From assembly GCA_045564455.1 (NCBI GenBank), contig JBJLHG010000001.1, positions 1 to 64,000 of the forward strand: a stretch of 64,000 bases of DNA. The letters are read 5' to 3'. The notes beneath the pieces are model-generated. The model worked only from the letters and a program-made list of their open reading frames with translations, ran no database searches and was not told the origin of the DNA. The translations under genes were made by a program, and so were the position numbers. This DNA is from CASICS01 sp045564455 (lineage in GTDB: Bacteria > Pseudomonadota > Gammaproteobacteria > Magnimaribacterales > AG-339-G14). Of this stretch, positions 36,560 to 45,369 are shown piece after piece (within the stretch, counting starts at the first letter, position 1; each line of letters begins with the position of its first letter).

Positions 36560-38206
36560 ATGGCTAAAGACGTAAAATTTGGAGACGCAGCAAGAGCTCA
36601 AATGCTCAATGGTGTGAATATATTAGCGGATGCAGTAAAGGTAACTCTTGGTCCAAAAGGAAGGAATGTAGTTCTGGATAAATCTTTTGGAGCACCCACA
36701 GTTACTAAAGACGGAGTTTCTGTTGCAAAAGAAGTAGAGCTTCAAGATAAGTTTGAAAATATGGGAGCTCAAATGGTGAAAGAGGTTTCTTCTCAAACTT
36801 CTGACGCTGCTGGAGACGGAACTACTACTGCGACTGTTCTCGCTCAATCTATAGTAAATGAAGGTTTAAAGTCAGTTGCTGCAGGATTTAATCCTATGGA
36901 TTTAAAGAGAGGTATAGATAAGGCTGTAGCTAAAGCAGTTGAAAGTCTCCAGTCCATGGCTACTCCATGTGAGGAAAATTCATCTATTGCTCAAGTAGGA
37001 ACAATTTCTGCCAACAGTGATAGCGAAGTTGGAGATATTATTGCTGAAGCAATGGATAAAGTAGGCAAAGAAGGAGTTATAACTGTTGAAGAAGCTTCGG
37101 GTATAGAAAATGAACTAGAAGTAGTAGAAGGAATGCAATTTGATAGAGGATACCTTTCGCCTTATTTTATAAATAATCAAGAAAAAATGATCACTGAGTT
37201 GGAAGATCCAATGATTCTTTTGCATGATAGTAAAATATCTAACATAAGAGATCTTTTACCTTTACTAGAATCAGTAGCTAAGGCAGGCAAATCTTTATTA
37301 ATCATCGCCGAAGATGTTGAAGGCGAAGCTCTAGCAACATTGGTAGTTAATAACATGAGAGGCGTTGTTAAGGTCTCAGCTTGTAAAGCTCCAGGTTTCG
37401 GAGATAGAAGAAAAGCAATGCTAGAAGATATTGCTATTTTAACTGGCGGTACAGTGATTTCAGAAGAGGTAGGGTTGAGTCTCGAAACAGCTACTATTGA
37501 ATCTCTAGGTACAGCTAAAAAAGTTGTTTTATCTAAAGAGACAACTACAGTTATTGACGGAGCAGGCGATCAAGATGGAATAGCTGGAAGAGTAAACCAA
37601 ATCAGAGCTCAAATAGAAGAAACTTCTTCGGATTATGATAAAGAAAAACTTCAAGAAAGAGTTGCAAAACTTGCTGGTGGAGTCGCAGTAATAAAAGTTG
37701 GAGCAGGATCTGAAATGGAAATGAAGGAGAAAAAAGCAAGAGTTGAAGATGCGCTTCATTCAACTAGAGCAGCTGTAGAGGAAGGAGTTGTGCCTGGTGG
37801 AGGAGTTGCATTAATAAGAGCTCTTCAAAAGGTTGAAGGCTTAAAAGGAGATAATGAAGATCAAAATATTGGAATTGGAATAGCTCTAAAAGCTATGGAA
37901 GCTCCAATTAGACAAATTGTTCTAAATGCTGGAGAAGAATCTTCAGTAGTGGTTGACAAAATAAAATCAGAAAAAGGTAATTATGGTTTTAATGCTGCAT
38001 CATCTGAATATGGCGACATGATTAAAATGGGAATCTTAGATCCTGCCAAAGTTACTAGAACTGCACTTCAAGCTGCAGGATCTGTTGCAGGATTAATGAT
38101 TACTACAGAAGCTATGATTTCAGAAATACCTGAAGAAAATCCAGCTGGAGGCGGAATGCCTGGCGGGATGCCTCCAGGAATGGGCGGAATGGAAGGGATG
38201 ATGTAA
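36560..38206 (+). CDS. groEL: Chaperonin GroEL
   Basis: A 548-residue Cpn60. ATP-binding VTLGPKGRNVVLDK and DGTTTATVLA, the catalytic Asp region and the C-terminal GGM repeat tail (about 530-548) are all present, so the protein is full length. It assembles into the double heptamer ring. Shine-Dalgarno is AGAGGAAG. A hairpin terminator follows the stop. Confidence 0.98.
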   Translation: MAKDVKFGDAARAQMLNGVNILADAVKVTLGPKGRNVVLDKSFGAPTVTKDGVSVAKEVELQDKFENMGAQMVKEVSSQTSDAAGDGTTTATVLAQSIVNEGLKSVAAGFNPMDLKRGIDKAVAKAVESLQSMATPCEENSSIAQVGTISANSDSEVGDIIAEAMDKVGKEGVITVEEASGIENELEVVEGMQFDRGYLSPYFINNQEKMITELEDPMILLHDSKISNIRDLLPLLESVAKAGKSLLIIAEDVEGEALATLVVNNMRGVVKVSACKAPGFGDRRKAMLEDIAILTGGTVISEEVGLSLETATIESLGTAKKVVLSKETTTVIDGAGDQDGIAGRVNQIRAQIEETSSDYDKEKLQERVAKLAGGVAVIKVGAGSEMEMKEKKARVEDALHSTRAAVEEGVVPGGGVALIRALQKVEGLKGDNEDQNIGIGIALKAMEAPIRQIVLNAGEESSVVVDKIKSEKGNYGFNAASSEYGDMIKMGILDPAKVTRTALQAAGSVAGLMITTEAMISEIPEENPAGGGMPGGMPPGMGGMEGMM

Positions 38207-38215
38207 ATTATCTTT

Positions 38216-38251
38216 AAAAAAAAGGACTCTTATTTAAGGGTCCTTTTTTTT
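38216..38251 (+). terminator. Rho-independent terminator after groEL
   Basis: A-run then AAGGAC (38222-38227), a loop of about 12 bases, and GTCCTT (38240-38245) running into a T-tract. The A-run and T-run extend the stem on both sides, so it may act in both directions. It is the clearest intrinsic terminator in the window. Confidence 0.75.
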
Positions 38252-38301
38252 ATATGCAAAAAATTACTTTATAATGTCTTCAACTATTTAGGGAGGTTTT
38301 A

Positions 38302-38949
38302 ATGGATTATTTTTTATTTGTTTTATTTAGGTTTCTTCACGTTCTTGTTGGAATAGTGTGGATAGGTTTATTGTATTATTTTAATTTTGTTCAAACAGAA
38401 TATCTGAAAGTAGCTGAGCCAGATGCAAAATCTGATGTTCTAAAAAAATTAGCGCCTAATGCACTTTGGTGGTTTAGATGGGCAGCTTTCTTTACATTTC
38501 TAACTGGTTTATATCTCCTTTATTATCTTCAAGCAGGAGCTTCTGCGATGATTATATTGGGAGCCTTAATGGGTACAATAATGATGCTAAATGTTTGGGG
38601 TATTATTTGGAGAAATCAAAAAATTGTAATTGGTTTAAAAGAAGGAGACATCGCTGCAGCTGGAGCAAAAGCTGGATTAGCATCAAGAACTAATACTTTA
38701 TTTTCAGTTCCAATGCTTTATTTCATGATCTTCTCTGCTCACATGCCAATTGGTACAGCGCATTATCCAACTTTTATGGAAGGATATAATGGTTTAGGTT
38801 TTTTAATAGTTCTTGTTTCAATTCTCTTGATTGAGTTGAATGCAATTTTTGGAAAAATTTATCCTGTTATAGCTTCAGTTAGAGCAGTAATTACTTCAAG
38901 TATTGTTTTGACAATTATTTTTTCAGGATTGCTTTATTACTTAGTCTAA
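38302..38949 (+). CDS. PuuD-like urate hydroxylase membrane-domain protein
   Basis: A 215-residue protein with about six membrane helices. The sequence resembles the N-terminal membrane domain of PuuD (urate oxidase type): FLHVLVGIVWIGLLYYFNFVQ, LAPNALWWFRWAA and the N-VWGIIWRNQKIVIG segment. The C-terminal cytochrome c domain of PuuD is absent. Standalone versions are of uncertain function, perhaps linked to haem or respiration. Strong Shine-Dalgarno (GGGAGG). Its last bases overlap the convergent CorB-like gene by 9 bases. Confidence 0.7.
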   Translation: MDYFLFVLFRFLHVLVGIVWIGLLYYFNFVQTEYLKVAEPDAKSDVLKKLAPNALWWFRWAAFFTFLTGLYLLYYLQAGASAMIILGALMGTIMMLNVWGIIWRNQKIVIGLKEGDIAAAGAKAGLASRTNTLFSVPMLYFMIFSAHMPIGTAHYPTFMEGYNGLGFLIVLVSILLIELNAIFGKIYPVIASVRAVITSSIVLTIIFSGLLYYLV

Positions 38950-40224
38950 AGCTTCTTCGTCACGGTCTTGAGACATGAGTTTTAAGACCTTGGCAAATTT
39001 AATCATGTTGTCTTTAATCAAGACCGTTTCAATTAAATAACCCTCTATCTCAATAGAAATATTAGCTTCAGGTATAGTTTCAGTATTTTCTAAAATTAAA
39101 CCATTTAATGTTTTTGGGCCAGATAAAGGAAGATTCCAATCTAATTTTCGATTAATTTCTCTAACAGAAACACTAGCATCAATTAAGTATCCACCATCTT
39201 TTTGTTCTTTAATTTCTTCTCTTTCTTCTTCATGAGGATCTGATAATTGTCCAACAATTTCCTCGAGAATATCTTTTATGGTTAATATTCCTTTAACAGA
39301 ACCATACTCATCCAAAACAATGGCAATTGTTTTTTTATCTTTTTGAAAATTAAATAACTGTATATTTAAAGAAGTATTCTCTAAAGCAAAATAAACTTGA
39401 TCAGATTTATCCAAAAGGGTTTCTATACTTTTATCTTCTTCCGATAGAAAAGAGTTAATTCCATACAAATCTATTATCCCTCTAGTTTCATCTAAATTTT
39501 GATCAAATAACGGAAGAAACTCTTTTTTACTATTTTTTAATTGGTTTCTAACATCTTTAATATCGTCTGATAGGTCAATTCCTATTATTTCATTTCGAGG
39601 GATCATGATTTCATCTACTGAAATCTTGTCTAACTCTAAAATACTTAAAAGCATTTCTTGATATCTTACTGGAATTAAATCACCTGAGTTTTCAAGAATG
39701 CTCTTTAATTCTTCAGGAGAAATATCTTCATCTGGAGTTCTTCCATCTATTTTAAGAATTTTAAGCAAGGAATTAGATAGAAAATTAACTATCCATACTA
39801 GTGGATAAAGCAATTTTTGAAGTATCTTTAATATCAAGGAAGATGGAAGAGCAATTTTTTCTGGATTATTAGCTGCAAAAGTTTTTGGAGTCACTTCTGC
39901 AAAAATTAAAATGACCAATGTAAGAATAATGCTTCCAATGAAAACTCCACTATTTCCAAATAATTTAAGACATAGGATAGTGGTTAAAGATGCTGCTAAA
40001 ATATTTACAAAATTATTACCAATTAAAATAATACCTAAAAGCCTATCTGGTCTTTGGAGCAGTTTATTAGCTCTGATAGCAGATTTATTTTTTTGTTTGA
40101 TTAAATGTTTTAGTTTAAAACGATTAAGAGCCATCATGCCCGTTTCTGAACTAGAGAAAAAAGCAGAAAGGCAAAGAAGGATAAATATGCTGGATAGCAG
40201 CATCCAGACGGAATATTCGCTCAA
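38941..40224 (-). CDS. CorB/CNNM-type membrane protein (DUF21-CBS-CorC)
   Basis: A 427-residue protein. Order: DUF21 membrane domain with four helices (about 1-150, with FFSSSETGMMALN), two CBS domains (about 195-320: ISVDEIMIPRNEII, and KGILTIKDILEEIVG), and the C-terminal CorC/HlyC domain. Bacterial relatives bind and export Mg2+ or Co2+. The start is TTG at 40224; the next gene, rpsP, is divergent. The E. coli counterpart YfjD lies in a similar place near ffh and rpsP, but ffh is not seen here. Confidence 0.85.
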   Translation of the reverse strand: MSEYSVWMLLSSIFILLCLSAFFSSSETGMMALNRFKLKHLIKQKNKSAIRANKLLQRPDRLLGIILIGNNFVNILAASLTTILCLKLFGNSGVFIGSIILTLVILIFAEVTPKTFAANNPEKIALPSSLILKILQKLLYPLVWIVNFLSNSLLKILKIDGRTPDEDISPEELKSILENSGDLIPVRYQEMLLSILELDKISVDEIMIPRNEIIGIDLSDDIKDVRNQLKNSKKEFLPLFDQNLDETRGIIDLYGINSFLSEEDKSIETLLDKSDQVYFALENTSLNIQLFNFQKDKKTIAIVLDEYGSVKGILTIKDILEEIVGQLSDPHEEEREEIKEQKDGGYLIDASVSVREINRKLDWNLPLSGPKTLNGLILENTETIPEANISIEIEGYLIETVLIKDNMIKFAKVLKLMSQDRDEEALD

Positions 40225-40281
40225 ATTAGTAGGATAAAGCTTTGAAATTAAACATTGTTTTATAATTATATGATGTTTTAC

Positions 40282-40309
40282 TTGAATACAAAATGAATTT
40301 ACTTAGAAT
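40282..40309 (+). promoter_or_regulatory. Probable sigma70 promoter of rpsP operon
   Basis: TTGAAT (40282-40287), 16-base spacer, TAGAAT (40304-40309), about 24 bases before the expected transcript start and rpsP ATG. A second TATAAT is at 40261-40266 but its -35 spacing is poor. Confidence 0.45.
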
Positions 40310-40339
40310 AGCCATTCTTAAGACAATATATATTAAATT

Positions 40340-40717
40340 ATGGTAACAATAAGACTTTCAAGAGGAGGAGCAAAAAAACGTCCCTTCTATCATATTACTG
40401 TCACTGATTCGAGAAAACCCCGTGATGGAAGGTTTATTGAAAGAGTTGGTTTTTTTAATCCTTTAGCTCAAGGAAATGATGTCAGATTAAAAGTAGATCA
40501 TGAAAGAGTTAATTATTGGGTTGGAACAGGAGCTTCCTTAAGCGAAAGAGTAGAGTCACTAATCAAAGAATCAAAATTAACCCCAGAAGAGATAAAAAAA
40601 AGTTTAGATAAGAAAGAACAATTAAGGCTAAAAAAATTAGCAAAGAAAAAAGAAGCTGTAGCCGAAGAAGCTGCACCTGAAGCAGCCGAAGCTCCAGCCG
40701 AAGAAGCTCCAGCCTGA
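40340..40717 (+). CDS. rpsP: 30S ribosomal protein S16 with Ala/Pro/Glu extension (truncated by repeat-associated frame change)
   Basis: The first 85 residues are a normal bS16 (TIRLSRGGAKKRPFY, DGRFIERVGFFNPLAQ, the GTGASLSERVESLIKE end). A tail of Lys then Ala/Pro/Glu residues follows, ending at TGA 40715-40717 for 125 residues. E. coli S16 has 82. The tail is coded by a 51-base GC-rich repeat (copies near 40664, 40752 and 40803). After the TGA the same tail continues in the next frame (+1) to a TAA at 40908-40910, ending in an acidic SESEDSQEK-type end. A loss of about 14 bases between copies, or an assembly error, would explain this. The core is intact, so S16 function should hold. Confidence 0.9.
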   Translation: MVTIRLSRGGAKKRPFYHITVTDSRKPRDGRFIERVGFFNPLAQGNDVRLKVDHERVNYWVGTGASLSERVESLIKESKLTPEEIKKSLDKKEQLRLKKLAKKKEAVAEEAAPEAAEAPAEEAPA

Positions 40718-40871
40718 AGCAGCCGCACCTCCAGCCGCCGAAGCTCCAGCCGAAGAAGCTGCACCTGAAGCAGCCGAAGCTCCAGCCGAAGAAGCTCCAG
40801 CCGAAGAAGCTGCACCTGAAGCAGCCGAAGCTCCAGCGGAAGAAGCTCCAGCCGAAGAAGCTGCACCTGAA
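40664..40871 (+). repeat. 51-bp direct repeat array in the rpsP tail
   Basis: Three copies of a 51-base unit (36 + 15 bases, both parts beginning GAAGAAGCT) at 40664-40714, 40752-40802 and 40803-40853, plus a partial fourth. A shortened junction copy (40715-40751) puts the reading out of frame. Each unit encodes 17 Ala/Pro/Glu residues. The base composition is far richer in G and C than the surroundings. Confidence 0.9.
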
Positions 40872-40916
40872 AGTGAATCAGAAGACTCTCAGGAAAAAAC
40901 AGATAAATAAGAGTTT

Positions 40917-41420
40917 ATGTTTAACCAAGATGACAAATTCATTTTGGTCGCATCTATTGGAAAACCGATAGGTTTGAAAGGCGTTGCAAAAATTAATTCT
41001 TTCACAAGACCCCCAGAAAATCTTTTTTCATATAAACGCTTTTATATAGACACTAATGGTGAGAAAGAAGAAATCTCTGTCAGCAAATTTTCTAAATCTG
41101 GAAAAAACTCAACTATAAAAATTTCTAATGTTAATTCGATAGAGGAAATTGAAATTTATAAAAATAAAGATATTTTTATTGAATCTTCAGAATTACCATC
41201 TCTAGAAGAAAATGAGTTTTACTGGAAAGATTTAATTGGTAAAAAAGTAAAAAACTCTAATGACCTTTTTATCGGTGTTGTTACAGAAATTATAGAAACT
41301 GGCTCAAATGATGTTTTAGTTGTAACTAAAGATAAAAAAACTGAATTAGTTCCTTTTATTTTTGATGAAGTTATAAAAAAAGTTGATGACATATTTATAA
41401 CAGTAGATTGGGAATTTTAA
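40917..41420 (+). CDS. rimM: Ribosome maturation factor RimM
   Basis: A 167-residue two-domain protein. N-terminal beta-barrel begins with LVASIGKPIGLKGVAKINSFT; the PRC-barrel C-terminal domain (about 100-167) has EFYWKDLIGKKV and LVPFIFDEVI. It binds S19 in the 30S head during assembly. Its ATG lies 6 bases after the restored-frame stop of rpsP, supporting that the gene once ended there. trmD follows directly. Confidence 0.92.
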   Translation: MFNQDDKFILVASIGKPIGLKGVAKINSFTRPPENLFSYKRFYIDTNGEKEEISVSKFSKSGKNSTIKISNVNSIEEIEIYKNKDIFIESSELPSLEENEFYWKDLIGKKVKNSNDLFIGVVTEIIETGSNDVLVVTKDKKTELVPFIFDEVIKKVDDIFITVDWEF

Positions 41421-42203
41421 TTGAAAGTTTTTTTTATAAGTATTTTCCCTGAATTAATAGATTCTCTAACAAAAAATGGAGTGATAAAAAATGCTCTAGA
41501 GAAATCTATTATTGAATATGAGATATTAAATCCGATAGACTTTTTAAAAGGCAAAGAAAGGGTGGATGATAAGCCTTATGGAGGAGGCCCAGGAATGCTC
41601 ATGAAGGCTCAACCATTAGAAAAATCTATTATAAAAGCTAAAGAAAAATCCTCAAATAATACAAAAGTTATTTACATGACTCCTCAAGGAGAAAAATTTT
41701 CACAAAAAAAATCTAAATCTTTTTCTAAAGAAGAAAATCTAATTTTTATTTGCGGAAGGTACGAAGGCATAGATCAAAGAATTATTGATAACTTTGTCGA
41801 TGAAGAGATAAGTATCGGTGATTATGTGCTTACGGGAGGAGAGATCCCTGCGCTCGTAGTTTTTGATGCCGTGGTTAGAAATATTGAAGGAGTATTAGGA
41901 GATATTGAATCTGCTAAAGAAGAATCTCACTCTAACGAAATGATTGAATATCCTCAGTATACGAGACCCGAAAAAAGTAATTTAGGAAATGTTCCTGAAG
42001 TCTTAATATCTGGTAATCATAAGAAAATATATGATTGGAGAAGAAAGCAATCATTAGGAAAAACCTTTTTAACTAGACCTGATATTTTTAAGTCTAGATT
42101 AGATAAAAAAGATTTTTCACTATTAGAAGAATTTCTTAGTGACCTAGGATATGAATCTGATAGAATTGCCGACCTAATACAGATATATAAAAAAAATGAC
42201 TAG
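41421..42203 (+). CDS. trmD: tRNA (guanine37-N1)-methyltransferase
   Basis: A 260-residue SPOUT enzyme that makes m1G37 and prevents frameshifting at proline codons. The trefoil-knot signature YMTPQGEKFSQKKSKSF, FICGRYEGIDQRI and YVLTGGEIPALVV are present, with DDKPYGGGPGMLMK. The start is TTG, directly after the rimM stop. It methylates tRNAs with G36, such as tRNA-Pro(GGG), which is also encoded in this window. Confidence 0.96.
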   Translation: MKVFFISIFPELIDSLTKNGVIKNALEKSIIEYEILNPIDFLKGKERVDDKPYGGGPGMLMKAQPLEKSIIKAKEKSSNNTKVIYMTPQGEKFSQKKSKSFSKEENLIFICGRYEGIDQRIIDNFVDEEISIGDYVLTGGEIPALVVFDAVVRNIEGVLGDIESAKEESHSNEMIEYPQYTRPEKSNLGNVPEVLISGNHKKIYDWRRKQSLGKTFLTRPDIFKSRLDKKDFSLLEEFLSDLGYESDRIADLIQIYKKND

Positions 42204-42549
42204 TTCAAGAAAAGCAGTTCAAATAGTAGAAACACCTCAGTTGAAAGCTGATATTACTAATTTTTCTCAAGGAGATACCGTCCTAGTGGATTATTTAGTC
42301 AGAGAAGGCTCAAAAGAAAGGTTTCAGCCATATGAAGGTGTTGTTATTGCTATTAAAAATAGAGGTTTAAATTCATCTTTTACTGTTAGAAAGATTTCTA
42401 ATGGAGTAGGTGTTGAGAGAACCTTTCAAACTCATAGTCCTTTAATTAAATCCATTACAAGAAAAAGGAAGGGAAAAGTAAGACAATCAAAGCTTTTTTA
42501 CCTGAGGGAAAGATCCGGAAGATCAGCTCGAATAAAAGAAAAAGTCTAA
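42196..42549 (+). CDS. rplS: 50S ribosomal protein L19
   Basis: A 117-residue bL19 with GDTVLVDYLVREGSKERFQPYEGVVIA and the RRRKGKVRQSKLFYLRERSGR-like basic end. It completes rpsP-rimM-trmD-rplS, the universal order. It overlaps trmD by 8 bases. Confidence 0.96.
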   Translation: MTSSRKAVQIVETPQLKADITNFSQGDTVLVDYLVREGSKERFQPYEGVVIAIKNRGLNSSFTVRKISNGVGVERTFQTHSPLIKSITRKRKGKVRQSKLFYLRERSGRSARIKEKV

Positions 42550-42559
42550 CCTAGTCAAT

Positions 42560-43459
42560 ATGGATAGAAAAGAAAGGCAAAATCTTGATGCCTTTATCGA
42601 TACTATTTGGATAGAAAAAGGACTAAGCGTAAACACATTAAATTCTTATAAGAGTGATTTAGAAAAATATTTTCAGTGGCTTTCTATAAATTCTTTATCC
42701 TTTAAGGAAGTCTCAAGATCAGAGATACTTCTCTATCTATCATTTCTATTTAAAAGCAAACTTGGAAGCAAGTCCGTAGCTAGAAAGCTCTCATCTTTGA
42801 GATCTTTTTATAAGTTTTTAGTAGTTAAAAATATTCTTTCAAGCGATCCTTGTGAAAAAGTTGAAACTCCCAAAGTAATAAAATCTATTCCAAAAACTCT
42901 CACAGAAGATGAGGTTGAGAAATTACTAGAAGCTCCCGATATTAATTCCTCCTTGGGCATGAGGGATAAAACTATGATAGAAACTCTATATTCCTGCGGT
43001 CTGAGGGTATCGGAATTAATAGGTTTAGAATTAATACATGTAAATTTAAGACAAGGAGTAATGAAGATTTTGGGAAAAGGTCAGAAAGAAAGATTAGTTC
43101 CTATGAGTGAAAAATTAATCAGTTTGATGGATTCTTACTTAGTAGAAAGCCGATTAAAATTATTAAATAAAAAAAATTCTAATTATTTTTTTATCTCAAC
43201 TAGGGGAGATAAAATGACCAGACAAAGTTTTTGGCATAGAATTAAATTTTATGCAAATAAAGCAAATTTAAGTTCTAAAAATATTTCTCCACATGTTTTA
43301 AGACATGCTTTTGCAACTCATTTGCTTAATAATGGAGCTGATCTAAGAGTAGTTCAGCTTTTATTGGGTCATAATGACTTAAATACTACTCAGATCTATA
43401 CAGAAGTTGCAAAATATAGATTGAAACAACTTCATAATGAACATCATCCAAGAGGCTAA
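42560..43459 (+). CDS. xerD: Site-specific tyrosine recombinase XerD
   Basis: A 299-residue integrase-family recombinase that resolves chromosome dimers at dif with XerC. Catalytic set: R in SCGLRVSELI, K in GKGQKERLVP, H-x-x-R in HVLRHAFATH, H in LLGHNDLNTTQIYT, then the nucleophilic tyrosine (Y in QIYTEV). Length is normal. Being first in xerD-dsbC, not in the xerC place after dapF, favours XerD. Confidence 0.93.
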   Translation: MDRKERQNLDAFIDTIWIEKGLSVNTLNSYKSDLEKYFQWLSINSLSFKEVSRSEILLYLSFLFKSKLGSKSVARKLSSLRSFYKFLVVKNILSSDPCEKVETPKVIKSIPKTLTEDEVEKLLEAPDINSSLGMRDKTMIETLYSCGLRVSELIGLELIHVNLRQGVMKILGKGQKERLVPMSEKLISLMDSYLVESRLKLLNKKNSNYFFISTRGDKMTRQSFWHRIKFYANKANLSSKNISPHVLRHAFATHLLNNGADLRVVQLLLGHNDLNTTQIYTEVAKYRLKQLHNEHHPRG

Positions 43460-44176
43460 ATGAATAAAATTTACTTAAGTCTATTATCTTTCGCTTTGCT
43501 TAGTTGCGCAGGTGAAAATAATAATTTTTCAGTTATTAAAGAAAAAATGTCACAAATAATTCCAGCAGAACTAGAAATTGATTCAATCCAGAGATCTGAA
43601 GTAGAAAATTTTTATGAGATCGAACTTTCAGATAAATCCTTTTTCTATGTCGAAGAAAATGCTCAATACTTATTCTTAGGAGATATATATAAATTAGGAG
43701 AGAATGAATTAATTAATATTTCTCAACAAAAAAAATTCTCTTCTTCTCAAGAGATGTTAAAAAAAATAAATCCAGAATCTCTAATTTCTTTTACGCCTGA
43801 ATTAATTAAATATAAAATTTATGTTTTTACTGATGTCGATTGTGGTTTTTGTAGAAAATTTCACAATCAGATTGATTCTTATTTAAACGAAGGAATTCAA
43901 ATAAATTATTTAGCATTTCCCAGATCAGGGATTGAAAGTAAAACTTATAAAAAGATGACTACCGCTTGGTGTTCCGATGATCGTCAAAAAGTTTTGACTG
44001 GCTTAAAGAACGACGAAGTTTTTGATCAAATTGATTGTGAGGACAATCCAATTAAAGAGCATTATCAATTAGCAAAAAGTATAGATATACAAGGTACGCC
44101 TACTATAATTTCTTCAACAGGATTAACAATTCCTGGCTTTATTGAAGCTAAAGAAATTGTAGAATACTTAAAATAA
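43460..44176 (+). CDS. dsbC: Thiol:disulfide interchange protein DsbC, lipoprotein-like
   Basis: A 238-residue periplasmic disulfide isomerase. Residues 1-17 form a signal with a lipobox-like ALLSC (C16), so it may be lipid-anchored, unlike soluble E. coli DsbC. The N-terminal dimerisation domain is followed by a thioredoxin fold with CGFC (VDCGFCRKF) and the cis-proline in QGTPTII. It would correct wrong disulfides with DsbD as reductant. Directly after the xerD stop, with no gap. Confidence 0.85.
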   Translation: MNKIYLSLLSFALLSCAGENNNFSVIKEKMSQIIPAELEIDSIQRSEVENFYEIELSDKSFFYVEENAQYLFLGDIYKLGENELINISQQKKFSSSQEMLKKINPESLISFTPELIKYKIYVFTDVDCGFCRKFHNQIDSYLNEGIQINYLAFPRSGIESKTYKKMTTAWCSDDRQKVLTGLKNDEVFDQIDCEDNPIKEHYQLAKSIDIQGTPTIISSTGLTIPGFIEAKEIVEYLK

Positions 44177-44182
44177 AAAACC

Positions 44183-45358
44183 ATGGAAGATTTAGATAAA
44201 AACTTTTCAGCAATTGATAGATTGCCTCCATATATTTTTGAGCAAATTAATGCTTTAAAAATGAAAGCTAGAAGAGAAGGAGAAGATATTATTGACTTTA
44301 GCATGGGTAATCCAGATGGAGAGACTCCACAATTTATTGTAGATAAGTTAACAGAAACTGTTCAGAGACCAGACACTCACAGGTATTCTCAGTCAATAGG
44401 TATTCCAAGATTAAGGAAAGCTATAACTGATTGGTATGAAAGAAAATTTGAAGTTATTTTAGATCCAAATAATGAGGCGATAGTAACAATAGGCTCTAAG
44501 GAAGGACTTGGGCACCTAGCAATGGCAACAGTAGATAAAGGAGATATTGTTTTAGTTCCTAATCCCGCTTATCCAATTCATCCTTTTGGTTTTGTTATAG
44601 CTGGGGCTGATATAAGGCATGTGCCAATTGGTCCAAATATTGATTTTTTTGATAGCCTTGAAGAAGCAATCAAATCTTCTTTTCCGAAACCTAAAATGCT
44701 TTTAATTAATTTTCCTAGCAATCCCACTACACAATGCGTAGATAAGGCTTTTTTTGAAAGAGTTATTAAAATAGCCAAAGAAAACTCTATTTGGGTTGTT
44801 CATGATCTTGCATATGCAGATTTATGTTTTGATGGCTATAAAGCACCATCAATTCTTGAGGTGGAGGGCGCTAAAGATATAGCAGTAGAATTTTTTACTT
44901 TATCTAAAAGTTATAATATGCCTGGTTGGCGAGTAGGCTTTTGTTGTGGAAATCCAGAACTAATAAATGCTTTGGCCAGATTAAAATCTTATTTTGATTA
45001 TGGTCATTTCACTCCGATACAAGTGGCTGCAATCGATGCCTTAAACAATGGTGACAAATTTGTTGAAGAAATTTGTGAAATGTACAAATACAGAAGAAAT
45101 GTTCTCTGCGATGGTCTGAATAGCATGGGCTGGTCTGTTGAAAAACCAAAAGCTACGATGTTCGTTTGGGCTAAAATTCCCGAACATTTTAAAATGAAGT
45201 CATTAGAGTTTTCTAAGCTTTTATTAGAAGAAGCAAAAGTTGCCGTATCTCCTGGAGTGGGGTTTGGTGCATATGGTGATGATTCTGTTAGATTTTCTTT
45301 GATAGAAAATGAACAAAGAACAAGGCAAGCATTAAAAAGCATAAAAAAACTTTTTTAA
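44183..45358 (+). CDS. alaC: Alanine-type aminotransferase (AlaC-like)
   Basis: A 391-residue class I PLP enzyme. The PLP lysine is in LSKSYNMPGWRVGF; NFPSNPTTQ supplies the conserved Asn, and HDLAYADLCFDG the Asp and Tyr. The match to AlaC (glutamate-pyruvate aminotransferase) is good, as in similar genes next to hom. It lies upstream of hom-thrC, so it may serve aspartate-family amino acids. Start is ATG 44183; hom follows 11 bases after it. Confidence 0.85.
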   Translation: MEDLDKNFSAIDRLPPYIFEQINALKMKARREGEDIIDFSMGNPDGETPQFIVDKLTETVQRPDTHRYSQSIGIPRLRKAITDWYERKFEVILDPNNEAIVTIGSKEGLGHLAMATVDKGDIVLVPNPAYPIHPFGFVIAGADIRHVPIGPNIDFFDSLEEAIKSSFPKPKMLLINFPSNPTTQCVDKAFFERVIKIAKENSIWVVHDLAYADLCFDGYKAPSILEVEGAKDIAVEFFTLSKSYNMPGWRVGFCCGNPELINALARLKSYFDYGHFTPIQVAAIDALNNGDKFVEEICEMYKYRRNVLCDGLNSMGWSVEKPKATMFVWAKIPEHFKMKSLEFSKLLLEEAKVAVSPGVGFGAYGDDSVRFSLIENEQRTRQALKSIKKLF

Positions 45359-45369
45359 AATATATATAA

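Noticed and set aside
40513..40866. Leucine/arginine-rich 117-codon ORF on the minus strand
   Set aside because: It is the mirror of the rpsP repeat array; its low-complexity composition comes from the repeat, with no independent support.
40664..40871. Possible CRISPR array
   Set aside because: Units are contiguous with no unique spacers and code for an Ala/Pro/Glu tail in frame; no cas genes nearby.
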